Source: Cyanoderma ruficeps
Lineage: Eukaryota > Chordata > Aves > Passeriformes > Timaliidae
Length of the DNA: 64,000 nt
NCBI GenBank assembly: GCA_008694505.1
Contig: VZDJ01007747.1
Span: forward strand, 868,001-932,000
Direction of reading: 5' to 3'
A model generated the notes under the pieces. The model did no database searches. It worked only from the letters and a program-made list of their open reading frames with translations, and was not told where the DNA came from. A program made the position numbers and the translations under genes. Each line of letters begins with the position of its first letter. Positions within the stretch are counted from its first letter, which is position 1. Below are positions 13,401-27,168 of this stretch, piece by piece.

Positions 13401-15584
13401 AGGGAACAATTAATATTAGTAAAATATGTTTTAGTAGTCAATGCTTTTAGATGTTGTTCTTTTTCTAATAGAATTTAGAATTTAAGAACAGAGTTCACTC
13501 CTTTCCAATGTATCTTAAACCTTGTTTTGTAGATTACTGCAAATTCATTGAGGAAAAAACCAAGGGGGTATGGGAAGCTAATATTGGTAATGAAAAGGAT
13601 AAAAGCAGAAACCCAGCAGCAAATACTTTGCCTGTTTGAGAGAGAGATTTGAAACTTTCTCCAGCTTGTGAGTAATATCAGATTTCCCCCTCCTTGTCCC
13701 CACCCTCCTACTGAGATCAAAAGACAATATTCTTGCCTCTTTGCAAGCACTGTGCCATCTGCACAGCTTCATTTGTAGAAGCAAAGTCCGACTCACCCTC
13801 TGTTCCCTCACTTAGGTGTAGGATACCGTCTCTGCTGCCAGAGATCTGATGTGGTAGGAGCAATTTTCTTATGTGGGAGCCTAACAAATTGAAACCTGCC
13901 CCCTGTGCTCAGTCCTAGCTCAGACAGCTTTCTACAAATTCAAACATCAAGGTCACAGTCAGTGTTTTGAGGCAAAAAATGAGGAATGCATGCTGATTTT
14001 TTTTAGTGCCACAAGTGTGGTGGACAAAAATGCTGTTTATTAAATATTTGTGGCCTGATGGAGTTATCTGTTCTCTTCCTGCACTGATACATGTATTGTA
14101 TAGGAAGCCATGTGAAATGTTCTTCAAATGGTGGCCTTTCTGTCACCATTCAAAGACATGTTGACACTCCAGCTGACTGGGGCCCCACCTGTCCCTGGTG
14201 GTCTAGAGGGCACTGCTTATTTTAGTGCACCATGACAAATCCAAGCTTCCCATGGGTATTTCCAGCCCTGGTGGTAGTGCTGAGAGAAGACAGATGATGC
14301 CTCTCTCAAAAAGTTATGGGCCAAATAAGTTGGAGGAAAGAAATTTTAAAAGGAAGTAAAAATTGTAACTCACAACTGAGGAGAAATGTTTTCTCAGATG
14401 GCCAACAGTCAGAACTCCATATTTGGAAAAGATGATTCTCCTGTTTTTCTAAAGAAAATACCTGCAAGCAAAATTATTCAAACAAAATAGAAAAAAAAAA
14501 ATGAGACATGGATAAAAACCCCCAGAACAACTAAATTAAGGAAGTTCACAGCAATCTATATAACTTAGAAGCTAGAAAATTAAGAATTGCAGGTGAAAAG
14601 GGATTGTTTCTTGAATAAACATTTCTGGTAAAAATAACCCAGGAATGATTTTGTCTCTTTGGAATCAATTTATTGTGGATATATTTAAAAGCTTTTTAAT
14701 AATACAGAAAAAGTGAAAATGCTTAGAAATTATTTTACTTTCATGTGGGAGTGTTTAGACAATATTTCACTTCAGTGTCGGGAAGATCCAGATGATGTCA
14801 CCAGCTGAGGGTGAAACACTTTTCACTCCAAGCAGGAAGTCCGAATGTGGGCATTTTCAGTCTGCAGGTTTGGCCACCCTGCTCTTTTGGTGACTGTAGG
14901 GCATCTCTCCATGTTTTGTAATGCCATCGCTCACCTTTAGTTTATATGTGATCCCTTCCCGATGTTTGGGCTATTTGAGGACTTCCCTTCTGCAGGCTCT
15001 CAGGTCAGCCATTCTCTTTGCCTCAGTGGTTTACTGTCTTGGTAAACCCACACTATTTCTGATTTCAAGTTCTAGATTTTGCCCTTAGAAGCTTCACAGA
15101 GGGAAGTTCAAAACCTTGAAACCCTTCTATGCTGCATTTCTTCCTGTGATCTCTGTATCACAGTGCTACAGGTTTTTGTGTCTCCTTGAATTGCAGGAAA
15201 TATATATACCTACCTCTCAGAAAGCATCACAAAAGTGTGGACGTCAGTAAGACCAAGATATCCAGGTCACAGAAGTACAACCTTGTCTGAGATCTTGCAG
15301 TGGAGCTCCAAGTCTGAGGAGCTGGTTGTGGAAGAATGAGGTCGTTCTATCTTTGCATAGCAAAAATTGAGCAGTCTGTTGTTCTTTGTAAAGACTGAAG
15401 AGCCAGGTCACAAACAGACAGGAAATGCCTCTTGCCAACAGCACCAACAGCCCTGAGCCGGTCTGAAGATGGGCTCTAAGGAATTGCAGTACTTGCACTG
15501 TGCCCAGCCAGGTTCTGCTCTGACTCAGCTCTCCTGAGCCAGATTCTAAGCTCTACCAGTCCTTCCTGCTCTTCCCAGAAGCAG
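4481..15584. other. Intergenic, no gene recognised
   Basis: Unique sequence with the (AC)12 repeat at 12803. The longest open frame of the window (199 codons, minus strand, 7757-8356) lies here but shows no domain, splice context or repeat that would support it. A weak 40-bp similarity links 10816-10853 and 11719-11755. Confidence 0.65.
12803..12826. repeat. Dinucleotide microsatellite (AC)12
   Basis: Twelve perfect AC units. Alternating Cys-Val open frames on the minus strand across this point come only from the repeat. Confidence 0.97.
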
Positions 15585-15680
15585 AGGTATGACAGGTGAT
15601 GGAGTAAGTGGTGTTAGGGCTGGGTTGGACTTGATGATCTTGAAGGTCTCTTCCAACCTACACATTCTGTGATTCTGTGA
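15585..15680 (+). mobile_element. CR1 LINE 3' end fragment
   Basis: The segment ends with the hallmark avian CR1 terminus: GGTTGGACTTGATGATCTTG, then AGGTCTCTTCCAACC, then the octamer ATTCTGTG twice (15664-15679). It is a severely 5'-truncated, non-coding copy in + orientation. The left edge is approximate because similarity fades before 15600. Confidence 0.88.
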
Positions 15681-15905
15681 AGTGCATCAAGCCTTCAGGT
15701 GATCTTGTGCATCCTAGTCCTATACAAAACATGCATGCATGGATACTGTTATGGCAGGTATTTTCAGATAGATGCTCTTTGCCTGTATCTCTATTGCATA
15801 GAAGCTTCTTTCAGTCCAACAAGGAGAAAATCTTGTCTGCAGCCTGCTCTCTTGCCCTAGGCCTAGCTGAGAACTCGAGGTACAGAGAAAGCAACACTAC
15901 TGTGT

Positions 15906-15965
15906 AAATACAAATACAAATACAAATACAAATACAAATACAAATACAAATACAAATACAAATAC
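15906..15965. repeat. Hexanucleotide microsatellite (AAATAC)10
   Basis: Ten uninterrupted copies of AAATAC, 60 bp. The perfect repeat suggests a young, probably length-variable locus. It lies about 230 bp after the CR1 end at 15680. Confidence 0.98.
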
Positions 15966-18900
15966 ACACTTAGTGTTCAGCTCATTTACTGTCTAGTCCT
16001 TTAATTTCACACGCCCTGTTGCACACTGGGTTGGTGCTTGGTATATGCTATTGGCAAATTAAAAAGAGGAAGTTCATCACTGGGGTTGTACAAATTGTGC
16101 TTTGAATCAGCAGGAACAAAAATAAGCTGCCTCCATTTGAAGAGACTGTACAAATTGTCTGTATTTTCCTGCTCCTGTTCATAAAGCTCTTGAGAATGCA
16201 GCATTTTCAACTGTAAAGAAAAATGTCATAAGGTTTTTACAACACAGGTGAGTGAAAAAAACCCAGTATGAGATTTGGTACTTTTGTTTACTTCTCTGCT
16301 TCAGATAAATGGTTGGAGCCAGAAACACCAGAGCCACTGTGAAGTAAGAGATTTCTCGGTAAGAAGCTGAACCCAATGCTGCCGTGCAGCACTTCTCATA
16401 AAAAACCCCTCAGATTCCCTCTTTCCAAGGAGATGAAGATGCCTGCCTGTGCAATGGAAATCTCAGTGGCCTCACCTGTATGGGTTACTCTTGGGTTAGT
16501 TAAGGGAATGAGATTAACAAGCAGTCACCTAAAATCTGTTACTGTGGTCTTCAAGAGAAATTTATCCAGCTTCACCTGTATAGGGCTGATGATGTTCACA
16601 GAGAAGTGCAGTAAGATCATTTATCAAGCAGCACACCCCTGCCAGCCCTGCTGTGGCCAGAAGCTGTGTGCTTTGCTGCAGCACTCTCCCAAGGGGACAT
16701 TGAGGTCTAAATCCTGCAGGACCCAGAGCTGGCTCCTTCCCAAGCCTCTCTTTTGGAACAGAGCTATGATGTAGGACACCACCATCAGTGAGAAGGACCA
16801 CTGCTGTCCACCTCCGGCACTTGTCTATGAGCCACCACACATACATACATTGTGGGTTTTTTTGTGTTTTTTTTTTAATGGCATTTTTCTAATGTGCCAA
16901 CAGGACTTCCAAGCCTTCAGAATGCATGGAGTTTTATTTTCAAGTTCATTACAAATGGAAAACTTAACTGTGTATTGCGCTTAAAGGAAACTTTCCTGTA
17001 AGCCAACATCTGGCTTTTTAAAAATGTGCCCCATAGTTTTAGCCCAGAATTCCCTCTGAATCACTTTTTCTTGGGTTTTGATGTTTTACCTTCGTTTAGC
17101 TCCACCACCATCAGCAGTCCCCTCTGTTTCCCCAGGGGAAAGCAGAACAGAACCCAGCCTGTTCTCCTCAAGAAACAGAACAGGAAGCCAGCATACTAAA
17201 CTCTGATTATTTCTCTGACTCTGTGTATTTCCTGAGAGATCTTGAAACAGAATCATACACACAAGTTATTTAGCTGGAGGTGAGCTATGAAGATGATTGA
17301 AAAAAAAATGTTTTGGAGGGAGTGAATGAAAATAGCATGTGATGGCTTTTTAATAGCAGAGTATAAAATGCTACTATCTTTTAGGATACATCTAGGTGTA
17401 TATTACAATCAAAAACCAAATTTCTGTGCTTTAGGCTGGTCTACTTGCTCTGAAAGAGAGCATTTGACAGCTTTTGCTCTGTGAATGGTCTCTTGGCTTT
17501 TGGGTGGGACCCAGGCAGAGTAGTTGCAGATCTGTCCCCAGACAAGCCTACCCTTAGTCATTGTGATATGACCATGGATGGGCATTTTTGGGAGTGGAAA
17601 ACACATAGCCGACTAACACACAGTTAGTTTTACTAGTTGTTGTGTATGCGTGTGAATCCGTCAGAAGAATAGCAGCTGAAAGGGTTTGATTCTCTTCCCA
17701 TTAAAAATAAATTGCAAAAATTGCATTGATTTCAGTGCAGGAGGATGAGACCCTTAGCCTTCAAGAGGATATTTAATATATTCCATTACTAGCTTCTTAA
17801 TGGGATACAGCTATACCATGCTGCAGACGGAGCTACATATGATACAGCTCCCTCAGGCTGCTTGACAATATGCTCTCCACTTCAGAGACTAGTACATAAA
17901 TACAATTGACATGCTCTGTCTTTAGTCATGCCACAGTTTTGTCAACCACATCACATTTTTCTGCCTCAGGCTGTGGTGTGTGCTGTTAACACATCTCCGG
18001 ACTCAGGTCAGAGAGTGCACGGACAGCATTGCATTGCTTCTGTTTTCATGGGGTTTTCCTTTCTTTCTTGTCATGCAATTAACTTGCCTCATTCCTATTT
18101 TGGCTTTTTTATTATTATTATTTTTGCCTACCACACAACATCTATTTAATGTAAATACAATGTAATTTGTACAATTCATTCTACTGTATTTTTCAAGCAG
18201 ATGTAAAAAATGCTGAAGTGTAGGAAAAAAACTCTGTAGCATATGACTGTTCTGAGTAAGTGAAATCCACTCATTTTCTCAAATTGCCACATAATCTTTT
18301 CTCAAATTTTCTTCCAGAGGATTTTCAACCTGTGATTCCTTAGAACTTATTGAAAATTATCATAGGTTGAAATCTTAATTAACGTTTGAACTCTTGAGAA
18401 TTAACCAGGGAAAAACCTTTGGCTCACTTACAAAAATATTTTTCCTGGTCATAGAGCTGGTCAATGGTTTTGGAATTCCCATATGAAATTTCATAAAATG
18501 GAGAGGGGAGGGGAACAACCATCAACAGATCTTTTGTATTTAACTAACACCAAACACCCTGCAGCTGGAGAGGCTGGATGGTGTATCGGGTCAGGAGTGC
18601 TTTGCTGCTCCCTATCTTCATGGGCAAGGTTTCTCCCAGGATGTTGGCATTATTCTGGGATTTCCTTCCCTCTCTCTCTCTGGACTGATTTTGCCATAGC
18701 CTAATGTACACAGCAATGAAGAAGATGAAAGCTGACCATGAGCACACAGAAGGCAGTTCAGCTGTAACCGCAAATCCCTCTTCCTCCATCCTTGTTGACT
18801 GACCCCACCCATTAGAAAAGCTTTTGTCTAAGAAAAGCGAAATCAACACAAGACTATGTTTGTCTAGTTTGAAGACTAGACGGGTGACTTGCTTTGTCTC

Positions 18901-19929
18901 CATCAGCAGCAGTAGCTGGATGAACAAAGAGACTGCTCAGCTTCCTGTACTTTCTGGATTCAAAATGGAGAATACCTTACAATAACAGTTACTTCTTTCA
19001 TCTTGGACACACTTCTTCATAGAGAAAACATTGCTTTAAAAAAATCACAATGTCTCTCTCTGGGTTTTTTTGTAAAAATTTAGTGTCTTACCTCTAATGT
19101 TTCTAATGCATAAGCATTCATTGCCATCACTGTAAATCTTTTAAAGCAAAAGAGAGTGAGAAATGTTAATGACAAAGGGGATAAAGGGCTTATCTTTGAG
19201 AAGTTATTTCTCTGCTGGACATTAAAACAAAATGTAAAAGCCAAATCGGTCTTTAAAACATGCAGCTGAAAGGAGCTCAGACAGTAGGCAGGCACACAGA
19301 GCCACATTCTGGCTTCCAAATATAGTTTATGTTGTACCATCCAGATGAAGATGGTCACTGTATCACAGCAGAGCTTTGCTCTGGCCTTGTTTCTGTCCTT
19401 TGCTTGAGGTGGCCATTGGGCCTATCCGGGTGCACGGTGTGGTGGGACCAGAGCCCTGTGGGGATGAGCAGGGCCCTGCCTGGGTCCCCAGCTCTGCCTC
19501 AGGCTGGGCAAAGGCACAAGAGGAATGTGTTAGTAAATGTTCAGGGATATTTTATCTCTTGTGGTGGGGTCAGCTTAATAGAGAGTGATTTCTGGAGTGG
19601 TGAATTTCTCCTGGATAATCTGAGGTGTGTGTTCAGCCCCACCACTTTGCGTTCATTGTGGGAGCTTGACTTTATTTAATCTGGTAAAAAGAAACTGTAA
19701 GGGTGCCCAAGTTGCCCTTGGCAGCAAGTGGAATATGTATTGGTCCTGTTGGCCGTGGTTCTGAGCTCTAAGTGGTGCGAGAAGGGGTGCAGAAAGGAGG
19801 CTGGGGAGCTGATGGACAATGCCTTACGCAGCAAAATCCAAACAGCTGTGGAAATGTGGTACTGAGTTTAGCAACAGAAATAGGAGAATCACTAGCGTTG
19901 ATGTTAACTTGTGTATTTCTTGTAGTCAG

Positions 19930-20102
19930 AGTAAGGAAACACTGGAACAGGATGCCCAGAGAAGTGGTGGAGTTACCATTCCTGGAGGGATTTTACAGAC
20001 ATGGGATCATGGTTTAGTGGTGTATTTGGCAGTGCTGGGTTAATGTTTGGACCTGATGATCTTAAAGGTCTCTTCCAAACTAAATGATTGTATGATTCCA
20101 TG
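19930..20102 (+). mobile_element. CR1 LINE 3' end fragment
   Basis: CR1 3'-UTR landmarks appear in order: CACTGGAACAGGATGCCCAG, AGAAGTGGTGGAGTTACCAT, CATGGTTTAGTGGTG, TTGGACCTGATGATCTTAAA, GGTCTCTTCCAAAC, and a diverged terminal ATGATTGTATGATTCCATGA. It is 5'-truncated with no coding capacity. The short open frames crossing it are spurious. Confidence 0.9.
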
Positions 20103-23100
20103 ACTTTGTGCTGTCTTTTAGGGATATGTTATTCACCAGGAGGGAAAGTCTGGCCAACAGAGCTTCAAGAAACTAGTCCTAACCCCATCCTGGGGTTTTC
20201 TGCAGCTGCAAGCCCCTCTGCCATGGGGAGACCTGGCAGAGCTGAGACAGCCATGCCATTTACCTGTGGGCTGCTGGACTGCCTAAGGTTGCTGCAGCCC
20301 TAGTGCTGCAGCCATGCCTTGCTCTACCACTGTATGGTTGGTTTGGGCCAGGCAACTGTGAGTGTCATCTTAATTTCCTTCATTGGTGGCATGACTAACG
20401 AAGCCTTTTAGACACCTTTGCTGTTACAAATCTCTTCCCTGGTGCAGAGGGAAAATGTCCTTATGTGAATACTGGACATTGCAGTGGGTCTTGTCTCTAA
20501 GCAATAGTAAAGTTCATTAAGTCCATGTTGTCCTGATTTCTCATTCTTCACAGATAGCTCAGCATGAAGTGTAAGCCTCTCTTTTCTGCTCTAGGAACTC
20601 TGTGGTCTGATTACAGTCATGCAGTACTACATCCCCCTCCCAGGGGACAGCTGATGGTACTGCAGTTGTTAGTTCAAACCCTGAAAGCTTTGGTTTGGGA
20701 AAAGCCACACAAAGACTTGCAAAAAACAAAGGGGAGAAATATACCACAAAATACTGTGGAGTAAACAAGATCTGGTTTGCAGAGGCTGACTAGAGACAGC
20801 TCAGCAGAGGCACTTCCTAAAGTCACAAATTTTCTTTGCTGCCTCTGTGCCTGTTTCCTGAAGGACCTCAAGTGTTTTCATGGACTCCAGATGTAAGACA
20901 ATAGGTTATATAATTAAATACCCAAACCAAAAGCATATCACGGCTGCTAAATTGTGTAGTTAACACTTAAAGTTAGTATTTTTACATCAAAAGTGTCATT
21001 TGGTTAGAGAACCTCAAGTACAAACACACAGAACAGCCTCTTCTGCCAGGCAAGGCAGGTTTTAGGATCCAAATTATGGAGGTATTCATGTTGATCATCA
21101 TGTGTGAGAAGAATAAAAGAAGTAATTTTTGTTTTGGTAAAATATGTTTATATTGGCATGTTTAATGCTTGTGTATCGCTTGTGGAAACATTTCATTCTC
21201 AGTTTAGTCCCAGTAGTACAATGTCTTAAAACCCAGGGGGAAAAAAGGTACCTTGATATGCCCTAAAAACTAAGTAGGATGTGGCATTTTGCATAAAACA
21301 GCAGGGTGGAGTAGGAAAAAACCTCAGTACTAGTTCTGAAAAGGGAGCAGTCACTTGCTTGAGATGCCCTGATGAAACAATGGAATTTTTTGCATGAACA
21401 GCTGCTCACTGGTGTAAACATAGGTTGCTGGATTTAGCCAGTCAGTACCAACTGAGCTTTGTTCAAAAACAAGGCCCAGGTAGAATCTTTAATATATCCC
21501 ATGGGCACCCTTTCTCATGATTTTATCTATGTGCAATTGAAAGGAAACTCATCTAGAAATAAAGAGACTGACGTGTCACATCATGATATTAGTGCAGCAT
21601 TACATTTTGTGGCCCATGTTCAGTGCAGCCCTCGAGTGATCTGTTCCAATAACGCAGATAACAGCCAGTAGGATGATTCACCCATCTAGCAATAACGAGC
21701 AGCCATTGCATCACCTTCTGTTGTTTATTGTACCCTCAGGCTTTTCAGAATACAGTTGCCTTGATAAAAAGATAAAAGAAAGGAACATAAAACTTGGGTA
21801 AAAAAAAAAAATCTTAACTGAATCTACTTCTTGTCTCTTCTTTCTCTGTTCTCTTTAAAGTTATTATTAATAGGGTTAGACTGTTTGATAGTGAGCAATG
21901 TTTGAATGAGAATCATTGCTTGTGGAGTAACACCTTGGAAGGCTCTTGGTGCTTTAGTCAATGAATAGATGAGACTCAAAGAATGTAGGATGGATTAGAG
22001 CCAAGTCCAGCCCAAGAGAGAGACATACACTATGGGCCAAATTCTAAACACTTTGTTCCACGTATTTGGATTGTCCGGAGGTCAATAAGAACTCTGCCAG
22101 CATAAGAGAGCTGAGTAAAACCTGAGTGATCCCCACAGGCTTTGAAGCTATAATAATGTTTATGTCTCAACCTCCTCTCAGAGTTCGTAATGAGCATTAA
22201 TTAAATATACCTCAGGGCTCCCTATGTAAGAGTAAAATACTCTTACTCCCACTACAGAGAGAGAGGAAACCAGTCCTTGCACAGGAGGGCTTGGAGTTTC
22301 TTCTGGCTTTGGGTCTTATTTCAAAGGACTTTGAGTGGTCAACTGGACATCAGATTTAGCTGTGACCACAAAGATTTAGTTGTGATGTTGATCCTGTGGC
22401 TCAATTTTCAGGAACTCTGACCTCTTTCAGCTCCCCATATCTTCAGGCATGATGTTGCTTAGAGATCCATATGCCAATATTCTATTTATCTTTAAGAACA
22501 TGGGGTAAAGCAGTAATCTATTTAGTAGACTGTCAATGTAAATGATGTTGAAGAGAGCTAGTGTACTTAATTTATGTGAGGTAGGCACCAAGTGCAAACT
22601 TGGTGATAAATACACCTAATTTGTTAGCCTCAAAGGCCACCAATATGAAGTCCTTTCAAGTCACCAAACATAATAATCCAATAAATTCATTTAAGTAGGT
22701 AAAACAAATGTATTGATCTGAATGTGAAACAAGGTGCCAGACTTTACTCTGAGAGGGAGCGCTGACAAAGTCTTTGTCACAGAAACCGCACTGGATGTGT
22801 CAGTGTGAGCCACACCACACAAAGAAATGATGATGTAGTTTATTGCCTGTGAGTGCTGAAATACTTACAGGAGCAAACCTCAACCACTGCCATCATAGGG
22901 CCATTTGCTCAGGTGTGGCCTATGTGCCTAGATAAGGTCTTCTGATCAAATGATACTTCAGTTTCCTATCAGCTGTTTCACAACCAGCACCCTCAAGAAC
23001 CTTGACAATGGTGAAAACTTGGAGGGTGAAGAAGGACTTACTGTACAATAACAAGTTGTCATGATTCATTCTCTCTTTTGCTGCTGCTGAACAGATTCCA

Positions 23101-25392
23101 CATGTGACCATAATCTGCTCGTGGGCATGCAGGAGGATTTCTGCTCCTTCAGTGTCATGTGGTAGCACTAGCAGAGCTCTCTCTTTAAGCTCACTGGTGG
23201 AGTTTAGGCCATGACCAGCACTCATTTCAGTGACAGGTGAAGAAAGCAGAGAATAATGTTTGGCTCTTTTAAAGAGCTGCATGGGAGAATCAGCATAGAA
23301 CTTCTTATCTCTAGAACAGACTCCTTGGGCTGTGAGTCCTGCAGTACCAGGCAAGTGTTTACATGCAGATCCCCCACACAATCTGCCTTGGAGACTAATA
23401 ACCCAAAGCAAATCATCTGCACACTATGTGCACATTACCTTCATATAGACCATATAGCTCCAAAAGCATATGAGTCTTACACCTGTAAGACTTTCATGCT
23501 AATTCTCATATTCATTTCTTTGTATTATTCCTAAAATTTTACAGAATTAAATCACTCTCCCGTTTCCCTAGACTAATTCAAATTTGCGACACTTCTACTT
23601 TTCTTAAGTTCTCATGGTTTCTCCAAGTTTTCTGTGATATTCTTAAAAGTAGTGTTTGGTTTATAAATTGTGACATTTTCACTTTAGTTTTTTATATCTA
23701 GATTGTGCCATAAAATCTCACATTCATTTAGCTGTCTTAGGTAAAGGAAAAGTTATAAACTTTTGCCCCATGTCTGAGACAAGACTTTCCTTATGGCAAA
23801 GTGACTGTCAGGAGGAAACTAGCCAGACAGTCTGAGTGATGACCTGGGGGGGGTGATGGAAGCCCCTCTGGGACAATGCTTTTTCCTGCTTCTGGAAGTC
23901 CCTCCTATTTCCACATTGGCTTCTGCATCCGGTACTTTACCAGGATTCTCTTTCACATCAAAGCATCTCTCCCTGGGCTACACATGTAGGGGCACAGCCT
24001 TAGTTTCCATGGGAAATAGTTTTATCCCAAAGGAAAGGGAAAGAAATGTTTGGTTTAAACATGCTTAACACTCCCCCTTCTGTATAAGGCACTCTGTTGT
24101 TGCACTTTCTCTGGTCCCTTGGGGTATCAACATGCTCTTTACCACACTTACGCTTATTTTCTTAGTTGAGGTGTTTTTTAGGGGCCGTGGGGAAATTTTG
24201 CTTTCATCCACATTGGTTAAATAAGCATCATCAGGCTGAAAGCTTGCTAAATTAATTGCACCAACTTATATTTTACTGGTTTCACCCTTAGGATGAGTTG
24301 GTTCCTGTTCTACCATTTAAAAGAAATTCATTATGTAGACAACATGGAATTTGTGTTTCTCTTCTAAAGTTATTAGAAATACTAAAGGAGCCATAGTATG
24401 GGTGATAAAGCTGTTGCTTAGCTTACTGAACAGATCCCTGAATTTATGTGGAGGGATCCACGAATTTTCCTGGAAGAGGAAGTCAAGGAGGTGTTTTTGA
24501 TAAAGAGTTCAAATCAGGTATGAGTTGCCTACTCTGTATTTTGTTAAGAATTTTGTGAAACTTCAGCCAGCCCACAGAAGAAAACGAAATCTTTGGAAAT
24601 TAGACTGCTGTTGAGTTGTGTGCTCCTCTTGAGTAAATAAGCTACCAGCAAAACTTACCAGCTTCATGATAGCAGTTATAACACCTTAAGGATATTGATG
24701 TGATGAAGTTTGTAGCCAACACTGATCTAGAAAACAGATGGACTATTGAGTGTACCATCCCTTTTCTAAGCTTAGCAAGAAGACAATAGCATGTTTCTGA
24801 TTTGACTGTGAGTGTGGGACCACTCAAAACTACACAAGTGTTTGCTGGTAGCCACGACTCATACCAAGGAGGAAACACCCAATGCTTTCCATGGTCAGGA
24901 TTAAACCAAGCCTGGACACTCTAACCACACATGTTCCTCCTTATCCCAAATACCTACAAAACATGTAATTTGGTAGCCAAGTTACTGCCTTTTTAAAGTC
25001 TCTTGAATTTGTTTGTTTTTCAACTGTTGATGCCATTAGTTCCTCCCCTATTTCCCTCTGTTGGCATGTAATTTCTTTAGGTTGGTTGCTCATGCCTTCA
25101 GGGTTGCCGGGTTTCTTTCCATGGCAGGCTCTTTGATTTTGCCTCTGTTTGGGAGTGGGTAGTTTTTTTGATTATTTGAAGTGCTTTGAATTCTGACTTT
25201 AATTACATTGCCTTGTGAGAGGCTCTTCTACAAGGGTTGCTGACTGCAAAGCCTCTGACTGCCTCAGTAGCCATACTGCTGGGTGGGGAAAGTGCCATGG
25301 AACACATGGAAATGTTTTATAAAGACAGTAGCCACTGAAGTGCAAAACTGACAAATCGCCTTCAAGAATGTGAGAGTTGGTGTTGTTTTGTT

Positions 25393-25424
25393 TGTTTTAT
25401 TATATATGTGTGTATATATATATT
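25393..25424. repeat. AT/TG-rich simple repeat
   Basis: A mixed TATATATGTGTGTATATATA tract of about 30 bp. It is low complexity and has no coding content. Confidence 0.7.
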
Positions 25425-25544
25425 TATCAGTACTAACAGAAACTAAAATGCTTACATCTACCATGGAAAAATGCTAAATCTGGAAATAGATCTCTAGCAT
25501 CTCACTCAGAAGCGTGGCATTTTTCTTAGCAACAGATTGTCAGG

Positions 25545-25990
25545 CAGGGCCCAGCAGAGTTGAGGATGTAGATGAATTGGAGACTGTCCAGAAGAAAGCA
25601 ACAAGAATGATAAAAGCTTTATAATGCATGAGTGATGAGGAAATGTTAAAGAAACCGAGTTTGTTTAGTCTAGAGGAAAAAGACTATGGGGGAAAACGTA
25701 TGAGTTTTTCAATATGTAAACAATTGCTTTAGAGAGGACAGTCATCATTTGTTCTCCATGGCCACTGTGAGAAGGATAAAAATAAATCAACGTCATTTGC
25801 AAGAAAAAAAAAAGTTAAGCTATGCCTTGGGAACAAGGTTTTATCTAGATATTGAGCCCTTTAATTGGCAGATATGAGAACAGCTTAGATCAACACCTTA
25901 CAGAGAGGAGGTGGCTAAACCTTATTCTGACTCTTGGGAAAGTATAGGACATAATGACTGCAGAAGATTCTTTCCAAGACTTCCAGCTTT
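25545..25990 (+). mobile_element. Ancient degenerate CR1 fragment
   Basis: Successive blocks follow the older CR1 consensus as I know it: GAGGATGTAGATGAATTGGA, GACTGTCCAGAAGAAAGCAA, CAAGAATGATAAAAGC, TTTGTTTAGTCTAGAGGAAA, GTTCTCCATGGCCACTG, and a weak 3' part with AGGAGGTGGCTAAACC. Many indels and substitutions are present, and a short A run interrupts it near 25802-25812. It is much older than the copies at 19.9 and 34.3 kb. Ends are approximate. Confidence 0.7.
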
Positions 25991-27148
25991 ATAAATTTAA
26001 AAAGAAGGACTTTGGAGGGAAAAGATTTGAGCTGGGTAGACGTGTAGTCGCTTTTTCTAAATGGTAACTCCAGTCACCCTAGTGTCAGTTCAACAGTAAG
26101 AAATTATGTCTGCCCTATGTCAGCTTTTCTGGAAAGAGTTTTTAAAGATATAGCTACTCTGTTTAGCAGAAGCTCCCATTCTGTCCTCTGTTCATCCTCT
26201 TAACTTTCCTCCATAAAATGTAAAATATGCTTTGGTCCCCTGCTTGAACTGCTTGGAGGAGCCTTGCTCAGCTTTTCCCACTGGTTTGAAAAATATCCCC
26301 AATCTGCAAACACAACCAATCCAGTCTTTCCTGTAGGGAAAATGGTTCATGGTGTGCCATGTGAGATAATACAGTTTCACGTTTTAGGTATGACACCTCA
26401 GGCAAATTGTGCTGGGCCCTCACTGCCACCCTGAGGAAGTTTTCAATGCACATTCATGTGATGTTATGGTATCGGGCTTGTAAACGTGCCCCAAGCAGCA
26501 TTGTGTAGTCAGATTTGTAGTCCTGTTCACAAGAACAGGAGGAGTGTGGTGTTCTCTGTGCCTGAATAACAGTGGGATTAAAATCATCTGGGGAAAGGTG
26601 CCTTCTGACCCAGCCAGCTGCTGGGTCAAGGGCAAAGTGGAGGAACAGCTGAAAAAACTGGATGTTTTAGTAAGGGCTTTAAAACCATTAGAAAACAGTT
26701 ATGCAACAGAAGAGGTAAACAGGGAATGTTTAGAAAATGTCTTACTGTGTTTTTTACCGTCAAAGTAATTTTCAAGGAATGATAATTCATTTATAATTAA
26801 TTGCTAATGGATTTATTATTATCAATATTGATTTCACTTGACAAGGGAAGACATAAAGTTAACAAGTGTGAGGCATTGTGTGCAAAACATGAAGTACCTC
26901 CAGGTTTATTGCCGTGCCAAGTAGGTTGATCAAGAGCCAAGCTTGCAAATTGTGGCATCAGGGGACCCCTTACTGCCAGTCTGCCAGAGAGGACAAGAGT
27001 CCTGGAGGCAGAACTGCCACCAACAGAGGAGGCATAAGCAGGCAGCCTTGAGCAGGCCATGGGGGAGGTAGTATACTTCTGAGATTAAATCCTATGTGTC
27101 CTTATAGAGACAACTTCTCTCTACAGTATCTTTCAGCATTCTGTTAAT

Positions 27149-27168
27149 TAAAAAAAANNNNNNNNNNN

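Larger units (their letters stand above)
15681..25544. other. Intergenic between CR1 copies, no gene recognised
   Basis: Contains the (AAATAC)10 repeat and the CR1 at 19930-20102; otherwise unique. A perfect 8-bp inverted repeat with a 4-base loop, AGTCTTAC-ACCT-GTAAGACT, lies at 23473-23492. Open frames up to 163 codons (22920-23411, minus) resemble nothing I recognise. Confidence 0.65.

Noticed and set aside
15906..15965. CRISPR-like short repeats
   Set aside because: Six-base units without spacers in a vertebrate genome: a microsatellite.
22920..23411. 163-codon minus-strand open frame
   Set aside because: No recognisable domain, it overlaps other frames on both strands, and there is no promoter or splice context.
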